Shown: positions 1 through 7,240 of the stretch, piece after piece
Position numbering within the stretch: position 1 is the stretch's first letter
Layout of the letters: every line of letters starts with the position of its first letter
NCBI RefSeq assembly: GCF_022414535.1
Contig: NZ_JADWYM010000055.1
Coordinates: forward strand, 1-39,740
From: Streptomyces sp. MUM 2J
GTDB lineage: Bacteria; Actinomycetota; Actinomycetes; Streptomycetales; Streptomycetaceae
Reading direction: 5' to 3'
Length of the DNA: 39,740 nucleotides
Position numbers and translations under genes: made by a program
The notes under the pieces: model-generated
Database searches by the model: none
Told to the model about the DNA's origin: nothing
Seen by the model: the letters and a program-made list of their open reading frames with translations, nothing else

Positions 1-1
1 C

Positions 2-886
2 ACCCGGGCCGCGGCGGAGCCGGCGTCCACCGCCGGCTCGCCGGGCCCCGGCGCCCACGGGGTTCCGTCCTCCCCGGCGGCACCCGGGGCTCCCGGGGCT
101 CCCGGGGCAGCTGGCGCCCACCTCCCGCATCGGCCGCCCTCCCCCGGGCGCGAGCGCCGCGGCCGCGCCGTCCTCCTCACCGCCCGCGGTCTGCGCGTCC
201 GCTACGCCGGTTTCACAGCGCTCGACGGTGTCGATCTCGACGTGCCGGCCGGCCGGGTGACCGCGGTCGTCGGGCCCAACGGCGCCGGCAAGAGCACCCT
301 GTTCCACTGCCTGGCCGGCACGGTGCGTCCCGTGGAGGGGCGGGTGCGGCTGCGGGGGCGGGACGTGACCCGTACGGCGGCGCACGCCCGGACCCGGCTC
401 GGTGTCGCCCGGACCTTCCAGGAGCTGGCCGTCTTCCCGTCCCTGACGGTCTCCGAGAACGTCCGGATCGGCGCCGAGCAGGGCCGCGTCGCCGACCCGG
501 CCGCTGTGGAGCGGACCCTGCGGCTGCTCGGCCTCGACGGGCCGGTGCGGGCCCTGCCCGCCGCGGGCCTGCCCACCGGCACCCTGCGCCGTGTCGAGCT
601 GGCCAGGGTCCTGGCGGGCAGCCCGCGCGTGCTGCTGCTGGACGAACCGGCCGCCGGCCTGGACAGCGCCGAGGTGGCGGCCCTGGCCGGTGTGCTCGGG
701 GCGCTGGCCGCCGACGGCATGGCGCTCCTGGTCGTGGAGCACGACCTGGACCTGGTCGCCGATCTCGCCGACGTCGTCCACGTGATGGCCGCGGGCCGGA
801 TCGTGGCCTCCGGCCCGCCCGACCGCGTCCTCGACGCCGTCGACTCGCCCGCCGTCCCACCGGACCGCCCGGGGAGGCTGCCATGA
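2..886 (+). CDS. Branched-chain amino acid ABC transporter, LivG-like ATPase domain (5' partial, probable permease-ATPase fusion)
   Basis: The reading frame is open from the left edge to TGA at 884-886, so the start lies outside the window. The first ~55 visible residues are a Pro/Ala/Gly-rich linker. An ABC ATPase domain follows: Walker A GPNGAGKST (codons near 271-297), Q-loop region TFQELAVFPSLTVSENV, a degenerate signature LPTGTLRRVELAR, Walker B VLLLDEPAAGLD and H-loop VVEHDLDLV. The FPSLTVSENV and ATPase architecture is that of LivG-type importers of branched-chain or other hydrophobic amino acids at the cytoplasmic membrane. An ATPase normally starts only a few residues before this domain, so the long linker suggests fusion to an upstream LivM-like permease, which is inference because that part is not visible. 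The stop overlaps the next start (ATGA at 883-886), implying translational coupling. GTG at 242 would cut off the first beta-strands, so it is not the real start. Confidence 0.85.
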   Translation, partial: TRAAAEPASTAGSPGPGAHGVPSSPAAPGAPGAPGAAGAHLPHRPPSPGRERRGRAVLLTARGLRVRYAGFTALDGVDLDVPAGRVTAVVGPNGAGKSTLFHCLAGTVRPVEGRVRLRGRDVTRTAAHARTRLGVARTFQELAVFPSLTVSENVRIGAEQGRVADPAAVERTLRLLGLDGPVRALPAAGLPTGTLRRVELARVLAGSPRVLLLDEPAAGLDSAEVAALAGVLGALAADGMALLVVEHDLDLVADLADVVHVMAAGRIVASGPPDRVLDAVDSPAVPPDRPGRLP

Positions 887-1596
887 CGGCCGTCTCGCTG
901 CGCCACGCGCGCGTGCGCTACGGCCCCCTGGAGGCCCTGCACGGCGTCACGCTCGTCGCCCCCGGCCCCGCCCTCACCGTGCTGCTGGGCCGTAACGGCT
1001 CCGGCCGCAGCACCGTCCTGCGGGCACTGGCCGGCACGGTGCGGCTGTCGGGCGGCGCGGTGGTGTGGGACGGCACCGATGTGACCCGGATGCCCGCCCA
1101 CGAACGGGCACGGCGCGGGATGTGCCTGGTCCCCGAGCGGCAGGCGGTGTTCGGTTCCCTGACCGTGCGGGACAACCTCGGCCTGTCCGCCCCGGACGCG
1201 GACGCCGCCCTCGACGCCTACCCGCAGCTCCGCCCGCTTCTCCCCCGCCGCGCCGGCACCCTCTCCGGCGGGGAGCAGCGCATGCTCGCCGTGTCCCGGG
1301 CCCTGCTGGCCCGCGCGCGCGTGGTGCTCGTCGACGAGCCGGCCCAGGGCATGTCGCCCGCGGTGGCGGCCCGCACCTACGAGGTCCTGGCCTCCCTGGA
1401 CGCCTGCGTGATCGTCGCCGAGCAGCGGATGCCCCCGGCGCTGCGCGGCCGGCCGGCGTTCGTGCACGAACTGCGGCGCGGCTCCGTGGTGTTCAGCGGC
1501 GAGGCGGGTGAGCTGGAGCGCCGCCGGGCGGTGGCGGGCGGCACCCCGCCCCGGCCCGGCGGGCGCCGGGGCCCCGGGCCGCGCCCACCGGGCTGA
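883..1596 (+). CDS. ABC transporter ATP-binding protein, LivF-like
   Basis: This 237-residue single-domain ABC ATPase should pair with the upstream LivG-like domain to energise an amino-acid importer. The order is Walker A GRNGSGRST (residues ~36-44), MCLVPERQAVFGSLTVRDNL (Q-loop region typical of LivF), signature LSGGEQRMLAVSRALL, Walker B VVLVDEPAQGMSP and a switch region VIVAEQR where LivF proteins usually have VEQN. The Walker A lysine is replaced by arginine at residue 42 (codon CGC, 1006-1008), which is unusual and could weaken ATP hydrolysis. ATG at 883 overlaps the previous stop by four bases. The C-terminus is a short Pro/Gly/Arg-rich tail. A strong inverted repeat follows. Confidence 0.88.
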   Translation: MTAVSLRHARVRYGPLEALHGVTLVAPGPALTVLLGRNGSGRSTVLRALAGTVRLSGGAVVWDGTDVTRMPAHERARRGMCLVPERQAVFGSLTVRDNLGLSAPDADAALDAYPQLRPLLPRRAGTLSGGEQRMLAVSRALLARARVVLVDEPAQGMSPAVAARTYEVLASLDACVIVAEQRMPPALRGRPAFVHELRRGSVVFSGEAGELERRRAVAGGTPPRPGGRRGPGPRPPG

Positions 1597-1630
1597 CCGC
1601 CCGGGCAGCGCGCGCCCGCCCGGCGCGCAG

Positions 1631-1662
1631 GGCCCCACCCGGTCGGCGGACCGGGTGGGGCC
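1631..1662. terminator. Bidirectional hairpin terminator between convergent genes
   Basis: A perfect 14-bp inverted repeat (arms 1631-1644 and 1649-1662) encloses the 4-nt loop ggcg. It lies between the stops of the LivF-like gene (+) and the Rpf/LysM gene (-). There is no U-tract, as is common in Streptomyces. Confidence 0.8.
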
Positions 1663-1684
1663 GGGTGCACCGGACCGGGGTGAC

Positions 1685-2446
1685 TCAGAGTGCGAGGCGC
1701 TGCCCGGGCACGATCAGGTCGGGATCACCGCCGATGACCGCCTTGTTGGCGGTGTAGATCCGCTGCCAGGTGGTCCCGTGCCGGGCGGCGATGCCGCTCA
1801 GCGTGTCGCCCTTGCGGACGGTGTAGTCACCGCGGGAGCCGCCGCGCTCGGCACGGCCGTTCGTGCGGGCCGGCGCCTTCCCCTGCCCGGACTTCTTCAT
1901 CGGCTTCCGGGCGGTCGCGCCCGGCCTCGCGGACTCGGCCGTCCTGCTCGACCTCGTGGTCGTGCCCGACTCGGACGTGTGCGAGCTGCCCGACGCGTGG
2001 GACCGGCCGGCCCCCGCCGACGTGCCTGCCGCGGGTGCGCTGCCGATGGCTCCGGCGCGCGCCGAGCAGACGGGCCACGCACCCCACCCCTGGGCGTGCT
2101 GGACCTTGGTGGCGACGGCGATCTGCTGCTGCCGGGAGGCCCGGTCGGCGGTCGGCGCGTAGGCCGTGCCGCCGTACGCGCGCCAGGTCCCGGCGGAGAA
2201 CTGGAGCCCGCCGTAGTAGCCGTTGCCGGTGTTGATGTGCCAGTTGCCGCCGCTCTCGCACTGGGCGATGCGGTCCCACACTCCGCCGTCCGCCGCCGTG
2301 GCGCTGCCGGCCGCGGCCAGCAGGCCGAGGGGGGCGAGGAGCGCCGCTCCGGCGAGGGCGGCCGTCGTGCGGGCCCGGCCCCTGCCCCGGGCCGTGCTCC
2401 GGGTGCTGCGAACGTTGTTGCGCGTGTCATCGGCACATTCGGACAT
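1685..2446 (-). CDS. Secreted resuscitation-promoting-factor-like muralytic protein with LysM domain
   Basis: The 253-residue secreted protein carries a basic N-terminus, a hydrophobic signal segment (~28-50) and a likely cleavage near SATA-AD (~52). The Rpf/transglycosylase-like fold follows with WDRIAQCESGGNWHINTGNG; Glu64 is the expected catalytic residue, and Cys63/Cys127 could form the family disulfide. A ~75-residue Ser/Thr/Ala/Arg-rich linker leads to a C-terminal LysM domain (YTVRKGDTLSGIAARHG to PGQRLAL) that binds peptidoglycan. Rpf proteins cleave glycan strands and promote spore germination or outgrowth. The ATG at 2446 is preferred over a longer frame because GAGGG sits about 7 nt upstream on the minus strand and it puts the basic n-region first. 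The gene appears monocistronic and is converging with the ABC genes. Which Streptomyces rpf paralogue it corresponds to is not resolved. Confidence 0.9.
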   Translation of the reverse strand: MSECADDTRNNVRSTRSTARGRGRARTTAALAGAALLAPLGLLAAAGSATAADGGVWDRIAQCESGGNWHINTGNGYYGGLQFSAGTWRAYGGTAYAPTADRASRQQQIAVATKVQHAQGWGAWPVCSARAGAIGSAPAAGTSAGAGRSHASGSSHTSESGTTTRSSRTAESARPGATARKPMKKSGQGKAPARTNGRAERGGSRGDYTVRKGDTLSGIAARHGTTWQRIYTANKAVIGGDPDLIVPGQRLAL

Positions 2447-2966
2447 GAAGTTCCCTCTCGAAGGACCCGGATTCCCCCAAGGCGGAACACACCCGGCGCG
2501 CATGGACGCGCCGGCCGCGCTCGCCCCGCCCGCCGGAGGTGGTGCTGCTCCGAGCCTGGGCTGCGGAGGGGCCGGCGGACGTACCCGAGCGGTGCTCGTT
2601 GCACACGGCCGAGGAATCTACGGAGCGTGAGGGAGTGCCATCAACCAACACCTCGTCATTCCAGGCCAGTTGGACGTTACCGCGAGTACCGGCGAATTCC
2701 GGCCACCCACTACATCCGTTCATGTCGCGATATCCGGCCTACGTTTCCCGTCGATCTGTGACCCACTTCACCGCGTCAACTTCTTTGACCAGAGCAACTC
2801 TTGACGATGAGTGACCGATTCCGGAGCGGAGGTGACCGTGCGCGCCGGATGGTGCGATTCCGATCGGACCCGTGCGTGACTCCCACCACAGATCGCCCGT
2901 TGTCTCCTTCATGAGCCGGGGACCCGCCCGGTCTCGCCACCGCACCGCATCCCGAGGGAGCCACCC
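2447..2966. other. 520-bp divergent intergenic region
   Basis: No coding sequence is supported here. On the minus strand it holds the rpf-like 5' leader, including an 8-bp GC hairpin (CCGGCGCG/CGCGCCGG within about 2494-2515). The part at about 2600-2820 is less GC-rich than its surroundings and probably carries promoters for both divergent genes. It includes an inverted repeat GTCAA-CTTCT-TTGAC at 2775-2789. I could not pick a convincing -35/-10 pair. Confidence 0.5.
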
Positions 2967-3770
2967 GTGCCGCGCATGCTCGACGTCAGCGACGAGGTAC
3001 GCGCCGAGATCGGCGACGAAGAAGCCGACCGGCTGCTCGCCGGAGAGAACGCGCCCGGCAGCTACGACTGCACCTCCTGCCGCACCCCCGGCGACTCCGA
3101 ACGCGAGCCCACCAGCACCGTGCTGTTCATCGGCGAGGAAACCGCCGTCCTCGCCTTCGCACACGCCGGCTGCCTGCCCTCGCAGGTCGTCCAGGTCACC
3201 GAGGAACAGCTGCAGGGCGCCGTCCGCTCCATCGGCGGGGACATCTCCGCCGACGCCGCCGTCCCCGCCGTCACCGAGCCCGAGAAGTCCGTTCCCGAGC
3301 AGGCCGTGCTCGGCGTCACCAGCGGACTCGTCCTGATCGCCGGGGAGTTGCACCCCGCCTTGGTCGTGGAGCCGACCGCGCCCATCGTGCGGCCCGGCAC
3401 CACCGGCATCGGAGACGACTTCCTGCCGCTCCTGATCGAGCAGGGTTTCATGCCGCTGACCGAACTGACCGGTGTGCCACCGGTGCAGCACGGATGGTCC
3501 GTGCTGCTGGCCATGGGGCAGCTGCACGCCGTGCTCCAGCCGGGCCCCGACGGTGGCCAGCCGGTGGCCTGGTGGCAGGCCCACCAGCCGCTCCAGGTCA
3601 CCGACGGCTGGCGGGCCGCCGCCAACAAGCACCAGCAGGTGCTGATGTACGCGGCCCCGGTGGGCTCCATCGGCCGTCAGCCCCGCGAGGACCTGCTGCG
3701 GGACGCGCTCGACAAGGCCGCGGCCAACGGGAAGCTGGTGGCGGCGGCCCTGCCGCTGGCGGGCACCTGA
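2967..3770 (+). CDS. Conserved hypothetical protein with CxxC...HxxC cysteines
   Basis: The 267-residue cytoplasmic protein has no signal peptide or membrane segment, and I do not recognise its family. Near the N-terminus it has Cys35-x2-Cys38 (YDCTSCRTP) and His66-x2-Cys69 (HAGC), an arrangement that could bind a metal. The middle and C-terminal parts are alternating alpha/beta with WSVLLAMGQLH and WWQAHQPLQVTDGW. GTG at 2967 is chosen because GAGGGAG lies 7 nt upstream (2954-2960); the in-frame ATG at 2976 is too far from it. GC3-biased codons and a good ribosome site support it being real. The function is unknown, and orthologues in other streptomycetes are likely but were not checked. Confidence 0.8.
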   Translation: MPRMLDVSDEVRAEIGDEEADRLLAGENAPGSYDCTSCRTPGDSEREPTSTVLFIGEETAVLAFAHAGCLPSQVVQVTEEQLQGAVRSIGGDISADAAVPAVTEPEKSVPEQAVLGVTSGLVLIAGELHPALVVEPTAPIVRPGTTGIGDDFLPLLIEQGFMPLTELTGVPPVQHGWSVLLAMGQLHAVLQPGPDGGQPVAWWQAHQPLQVTDGWRAAANKHQQVLMYAAPVGSIGRQPREDLLRDALDKAAANGKLVAAALPLAGT

Positions 3771-3837
3771 GCACCGCGCGCGCCGAACCGCGCCTCGGGA
3801 CCGCATCCTCCAGCGCGTCGGCGTCGTTTGGCTGTAC

Positions 3838-4176
3838 GTGCACACCTACGACGCTCTCCGCCGCCAGGCCCCCCTGGGCGGCCCATCGGCCACGCCGATC
3901 TACGACGCGCTCTACGCCGAGTACGTCAAGTCCTTCCGTACGTTGCCGGGTGACCGCAGCGGCGAGGAGGACCTCGGGTTCAGCGCCTTCGGGAGCACTC
4001 CGTACAGATCGGGCTCGTTCGGCGGCTCCGGCTCCTACAGCGCCTACAGCGCGGGCGCGTTCAACGCACGGCAGCAGACGCAGTGGCAGCGCGTCGGGTA
4101 CATCGGCCCGCAGGGCTCGAACATCCCTCAGCACGTCCCGGCCGCGCTGCCGCCCGGCCGGAGCGGCGGCATCTGA
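3838..4176 (+). CDS. Hypothetical protein, Gly/Ser/Tyr-rich, small
   Basis: This 112-residue protein begins with a YDALRRQAPLGGPS segment and has a conserved-looking TPIYDALYAEYVKSFRTLPGD block. A low-complexity Gly/Ser/Tyr stretch (GSFGGSGSYSAYSAG) and a Gln-rich RQQTQWQRVGYIGP segment follow. I recognise no catalytic domain. The start is uncertain: GTG at 3838 is the first start codon in a frame that stays open upstream, and no clear ribosome site precedes it. It follows the previous gene by 67 bp in the same direction and ends just before a strong hairpin, so the two may be co-transcribed. It resembles small Streptomyces-restricted proteins carrying a PIYD motif. Confidence 0.65.
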   Translation: MHTYDALRRQAPLGGPSATPIYDALYAEYVKSFRTLPGDRSGEEDLGFSAFGSTPYRSGSFGGSGSYSAYSAGAFNARQQTQWQRVGYIGPQGSNIPQHVPAALPPGRSGGI

Positions 4177-4206
4177 CCGGCCCCGCGGCAGCCGGCCCGG
4201 CGGCGC

Positions 4207-4239
4207 GAAGGGCGGCCCCCGCTTCGGGGGCCGCCCTTC
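4207..4239. terminator. Bidirectional hairpin terminator
   Basis: A perfect 14-bp stem (4207-4220 with 4226-4239) encloses the 5-nt loop gcttc. It lies between the convergent stops of the 112-aa gene (+) and der (-). Confidence 0.85.
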
Positions 4240-4263
4240 GGCGCACTCGGCCTGCGCCGGTGA

Positions 4264-5748
4264 CTACTTCTTGCGCGAGCCGCGCTTCTCGCGCACCCGC
4301 ACCGAGATGTGGATGGGCGTACCCTCGAACCCGAACTCCTCGCGCAGCCGGCGCTCGACGAACCGCCGGTAGCCGGCCTCGATGAAGCCGGAGGCGAACA
4401 GCACGAACCGGGGCGGCTTGGTGCCGGCCTGGGTGCCGAACAGGATGCGCGGCTGCTTGCCGCCGCGGATCGGGTGCGGATGGGCGGCGACCAGCTCGCC
4501 GAGGAAGGCGTTCAGGCGGCCCGTCGGGACGCGGGTCTCCCAGCCGGCCAGGGCGGCCTCGATCGCCGGGACCAGCTTCTCCATGTGGCGGCCGGTGCGC
4601 GCCGAGACGTTGACCCGGGGCGCCCAGGACACCTGGCCCATCTCGGTCTCGATCTCACGCTCCAGGTAGTAGCGGCGCTCCTCGTCCAGGGTGTCCCACT
4701 TGTTGTAGGCGACGACCAGGGCGCGGCCCGCCTCCACGGCCATGGTGATGATGCGCTGGTCCTGCACGGAGATGGACTCGGCACCGTCGATCAGAACGAC
4801 CGCGACCTCGGCCTTCTCGACGGCGGCGGCGGTACGCAGGGAGGCGTAGTAGTCGGCGCCCTGCTGGAGGTGGACGCGCTTGCGGATGCCGGCCGTGTCG
4901 ACGAACTTCCAGGTCCTCCCACCCAGTTCGATCAGTTCGTCGACCGGGTCACGGGTGGTGCCGGCGAGTTCGTTGACGACGACGCGCTCCTCGCCCGCCA
5001 CCTTGTTCAGCAGGGAGGACTTGCCGACGTTGGGGCGGCCGATCAGGGCGATGCGGCGCGGGCCGCCGATACCGCCCGCGCCGAAGGACTGGCGCGGCGC
5101 CTCCGGCAGCGCCTCCAGCACGGCGTCCAGCATGTCGCCGGTGCCGCGGCCGTGCAGCGCGGAGACCGGGTGCGGCTCGCCGAGGCCGAGGGACCACAGG
5201 TAGGCCGCGTCGGCCTCGCCGCTGGGACCGTCGACCTTGTTGGCGCACAGCACGACCGGCTTGCCCGCCTTGCGCAGCAGCCGCACGACCGCCTCGTCGG
5301 TGTCGGTGGCGCCGACCTTGGCGTCGACGACGAAGACGACGGCGTCGGCGGCGTCGATCGCGAACTCGGCCTGCGCGGCCACGGAGGCGTCGATGCCGAA
5401 GACGTCCTGCTCCCAGCCGCCGGTGTCGACGACCTTGAAGCGGCGGCCCGCCCACTCGGCCTCGTAGGTGACGCGGTCGCGGGTGACGCCCGGCCGGTCC
5501 TCGACGACGGCCTCACGCCGGCCGATGATCCGGTTGACGAGGGTCGACTTGCCGACGTTGGGCCGGCCGACGACGGCGAGGACCGGGAGCGGGCCGTGGC
5601 CGGCCGCCTCGATCGCGCCCTCGACATCCGTCAGGTCGAAGCCCTCTTCCGCGGCGAGCTCCATGAACTCCGCGTACTCGGCGTCGCCGAGAGCCCCGTG
5701 ATCGTACTCGTGCTCGGCCGAGTCGTCGGGCTGGATGTGGTCGTTCAT
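4264..5748 (-). CDS. der: Ribosome biogenesis GTPase Der (EngA)
   Basis: Der is an essential double GTPase that acts in maturation of the 50S ribosomal subunit. The 494-residue protein shows two complete G domains. G1 motifs are GRPNVGKSTL (61-70) and GRPNVGKSSL (237-246); switch II motifs are VDTGGW and VDTAGI; G4 motifs are ANKVD and YNKWD. A C-terminal KH-like domain ends in a basic tail (REKRGSRKK), as is usual. About 50 acidic residues precede the first G domain, a common actinobacterial extension. ATG at 5748 lies 76 bp after the plsC-like stop. It is the last gene of the aroH-tyrA-cmk-plsC-der series, and cmk next to der is conserved in actinobacteria including mycobacteria. Confidence 0.97.
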   Translation of the reverse strand: MNDHIQPDDSAEHEYDHGALGDAEYAEFMELAAEEGFDLTDVEGAIEAAGHGPLPVLAVVGRPNVGKSTLVNRIIGRREAVVEDRPGVTRDRVTYEAEWAGRRFKVVDTGGWEQDVFGIDASVAAQAEFAIDAADAVVFVVDAKVGATDTDEAVVRLLRKAGKPVVLCANKVDGPSGEADAAYLWSLGLGEPHPVSALHGRGTGDMLDAVLEALPEAPRQSFGAGGIGGPRRIALIGRPNVGKSSLLNKVAGEERVVVNELAGTTRDPVDELIELGGRTWKFVDTAGIRKRVHLQQGADYYASLRTAAAVEKAEVAVVLIDGAESISVQDQRIITMAVEAGRALVVAYNKWDTLDEERRYYLEREIETEMGQVSWAPRVNVSARTGRHMEKLVPAIEAALAGWETRVPTGRLNAFLGELVAAHPHPIRGGKQPRILFGTQAGTKPPRFVLFASGFIEAGYRRFVERRLREEFGFEGTPIHISVRVREKRGSRKK

Positions 5749-5824
5749 GGGGTCCGTACCTCGTCGTTCATCGTGGTGGTCGGTGGACCGTCCGGTGAGG
5801 GTGATCCACTACTCACAGTGTCGC

Positions 5825-6469
5825 TCAGCGCCCGGTGAGGCGCCTGGCGTTTTCCAGGTGGCCGGTGAGCTGCTTCTGGATGCGTTCGGTCGCCTCGTCG
5901 AGGGCCTTGCGCGTGCGGCGCCCGGTGCCGTCGCCCGCGTCGAACGGGTCGCCGAAGACGACGTCGATGCGCGAGCGCAGCGGGGGCAGTCCTCCGGCCA
6001 ACCGTCCGCGCCGCTCGGTACTTCCCAGTACGGCCACCGGGACGACGGGGGCCCCCGAGCGCACCGCGAAGTAGGCGAGCCCGGCACGCAGCGCGGCGAA
6101 GTCGCCCTCGCCGCGGGTGCCCTCCGGGAAGATCCCGAGGACCCCGCCGTCCGCGAGGACGTCGAGTGCCTGCGTGATCGCGGTGCGGTCCGTGGTCTCC
6201 CGGTCCACCTTCAGCTGGCCGATGCCGGTCAGGAAGGGACCGAGCGGGCCGACGAACGCCTCTTTCTTGATCAGGAAGTGCACGGGCCGGGGCGCCACAC
6301 CCATGACCATCGGGCCGTCGACGTTGTGGGAGTGGTTGACGGCGAGGATGGCCGGGCCGCTCGTGGGCACCCGCCAGGCGCCAAGCACGCGCGGCTTCCA
6401 CAGCCCGTACATCAGCGGGACGCCGATGCGCCGCCCGATCTCGGCGCGCCGTGCGGAGGGTGCGGTCAC
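5825..6469 (-). CDS. 1-acyl-sn-glycerol-3-phosphate acyltransferase family protein (PlsC-like)
   Basis: The 214-residue acyltransferase probably transfers an acyl chain to lysophosphatidic acid or a related lipid at the inner face of the membrane. It has the HX4D motif in NHSHNVDGP, the acceptor-binding motif FPEGTRGEG and a VPVAVLGSTE segment late in the domain. GTG at 6469 overlaps the cmk stop as GTGA (6466-6469), so translation is coupled to cmk. The longer upstream frame is an overprint of cmk. Substrate choice cannot be read from the sequence. Confidence 0.9.
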   Translation of the reverse strand: MTAPSARRAEIGRRIGVPLMYGLWKPRVLGAWRVPTSGPAILAVNHSHNVDGPMVMGVAPRPVHFLIKKEAFVGPLGPFLTGIGQLKVDRETTDRTAITQALDVLADGGVLGIFPEGTRGEGDFAALRAGLAYFAVRSGAPVVPVAVLGSTERRGRLAGGLPPLRSRIDVVFGDPFDAGDGTGRRTRKALDEATERIQKQLTGHLENARRLTGR

Positions 6470-7152
6470 TTCGCAGCCCGCTTCTCCTCGACGAGGGTGA
6501 CGACACACTCGACGACCTGCGGCAGGGTGAGCTCGGTGGTGTCGACCTCGACCGCGTCGTCGGCCTTGGCCAGGGGGGAGGTCTTGCGGCCGGAGTCCGC
6601 AGCGTCCCGCTTGAGCAGCGCCTCGCGGGTGGAGTGGACGTCGACGCCCCGCAGCTCGCCGCTGCGGCGCGCGGCGCGCGCCTCCGGGGTGGCGGTGAGG
6701 AAGATCTTCAGGTCGGCGTCGGGCAGCACCGTGGTGCCGATGTCGCGGCCCTCGACGACGATGCCGCGCTCGGCGTCGGCCGCGATGGTCCGCTGGAGCT
6801 CGGTGATCCGGGACCGCACCTCGGCGACGGCGCTGACCGCGCTGACCTTGGAGGTGACGTCCTGGGTGCGGATCGGGCCGGAGACGTCCACGCCGTCGAC
6901 GCTGATCGCCGGGGCGGACGGGTCGGTGCCGGAGACGATCTCGGGCTTGCCGGCCACGGCGGCGATCGCGGAGGGGTCGTCGACGTCGATCCCGTTGGTC
7001 ACCATCCACCAGGTGATGGCCCGGTACTGGGCGCCGGTGTCCAGGTAGCTGAGACCGAGCTGGGCGGCCACGGCCTTGGACGTGCTCGACTTGCCCGTGC
7101 CGGAGGGGCCGTCGATGGCGACAATCACGGGCTGGGCGGCGCCGTTTTCCAC
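6466..7152 (-). CDS. cmk: Cytidylate kinase
   Basis: Cmk phosphorylates CMP and dCMP with ATP in pyrimidine nucleotide recycling. The 228-residue protein has P-loop GPSGTGKSS (15-23), the substrate segment YLDTGAQYRAI, an NMP-binding insert, GRDIGTTVLPDADLKIFLTA and the lid-region basic residues RAARRSGE. GTG at 7152 is chosen because AGGAAGG lies about 9 nt upstream and the N-terminus (VENGAAQPVIVAIDGP) matches family length; GTG/ATG codons further upstream only add unrelated residues. It follows tyrA after 88 bp that contain a hairpin, and it overlaps the plsC-like gene by four bases. Confidence 0.95.
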   Translation of the reverse strand: MENGAAQPVIVAIDGPSGTGKSSTSKAVAAQLGLSYLDTGAQYRAITWWMVTNGIDVDDPSAIAAVAGKPEIVSGTDPSAPAISVDGVDVSGPIRTQDVTSKVSAVSAVAEVRSRITELQRTIAADAERGIVVEGRDIGTTVLPDADLKIFLTATPEARAARRSGELRGVDVHSTREALLKRDAADSGRKTSPLAKADDAVEVDTTELTLPQVVECVVTLVEEKRAAK

Positions 7153-7187
7153 GGGGGGACACCTTCCTGGTGCGCTGCGGTGGTGGT

Positions 7188-7212
7188 GTGCGGGGCGCGA
7201 ACCGCCCCGCAC
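7188..7212 (-). terminator. Intra-operon hairpin between tyrA and cmk
   Basis: A perfect 9-bp stem (7188-7196 with 7204-7212) encloses the 7-nt loop gcgaacc, in the 88-bp gap after the tyrA stop. It could be a partial terminator or an mRNA stability element that sets cmk-plsC-der expression relative to aroH-tyrA. Confidence 0.45.
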
Positions 7213-7240
7213 AAGGTTACTGGCTCGCCGGAGGCCGTCC

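Noticed and set aside
2447..2600. ydaO/c-di-AMP riboswitch in the rpf-like leader
   Set aside because: Streptomyces rpfA has one, and GGGGGAATCC is present on the minus strand. However, the required downstream CCCGACAGCTAAC-type segment is absent and the start codon follows too soon.
2775..2789. GTCAA-CTTCT-TTGAC repeat as a defined operator
   Set aside because: Short 5-bp arms are expected by chance, and no regulator is linked to it; mentioned only in the intergenic entry.
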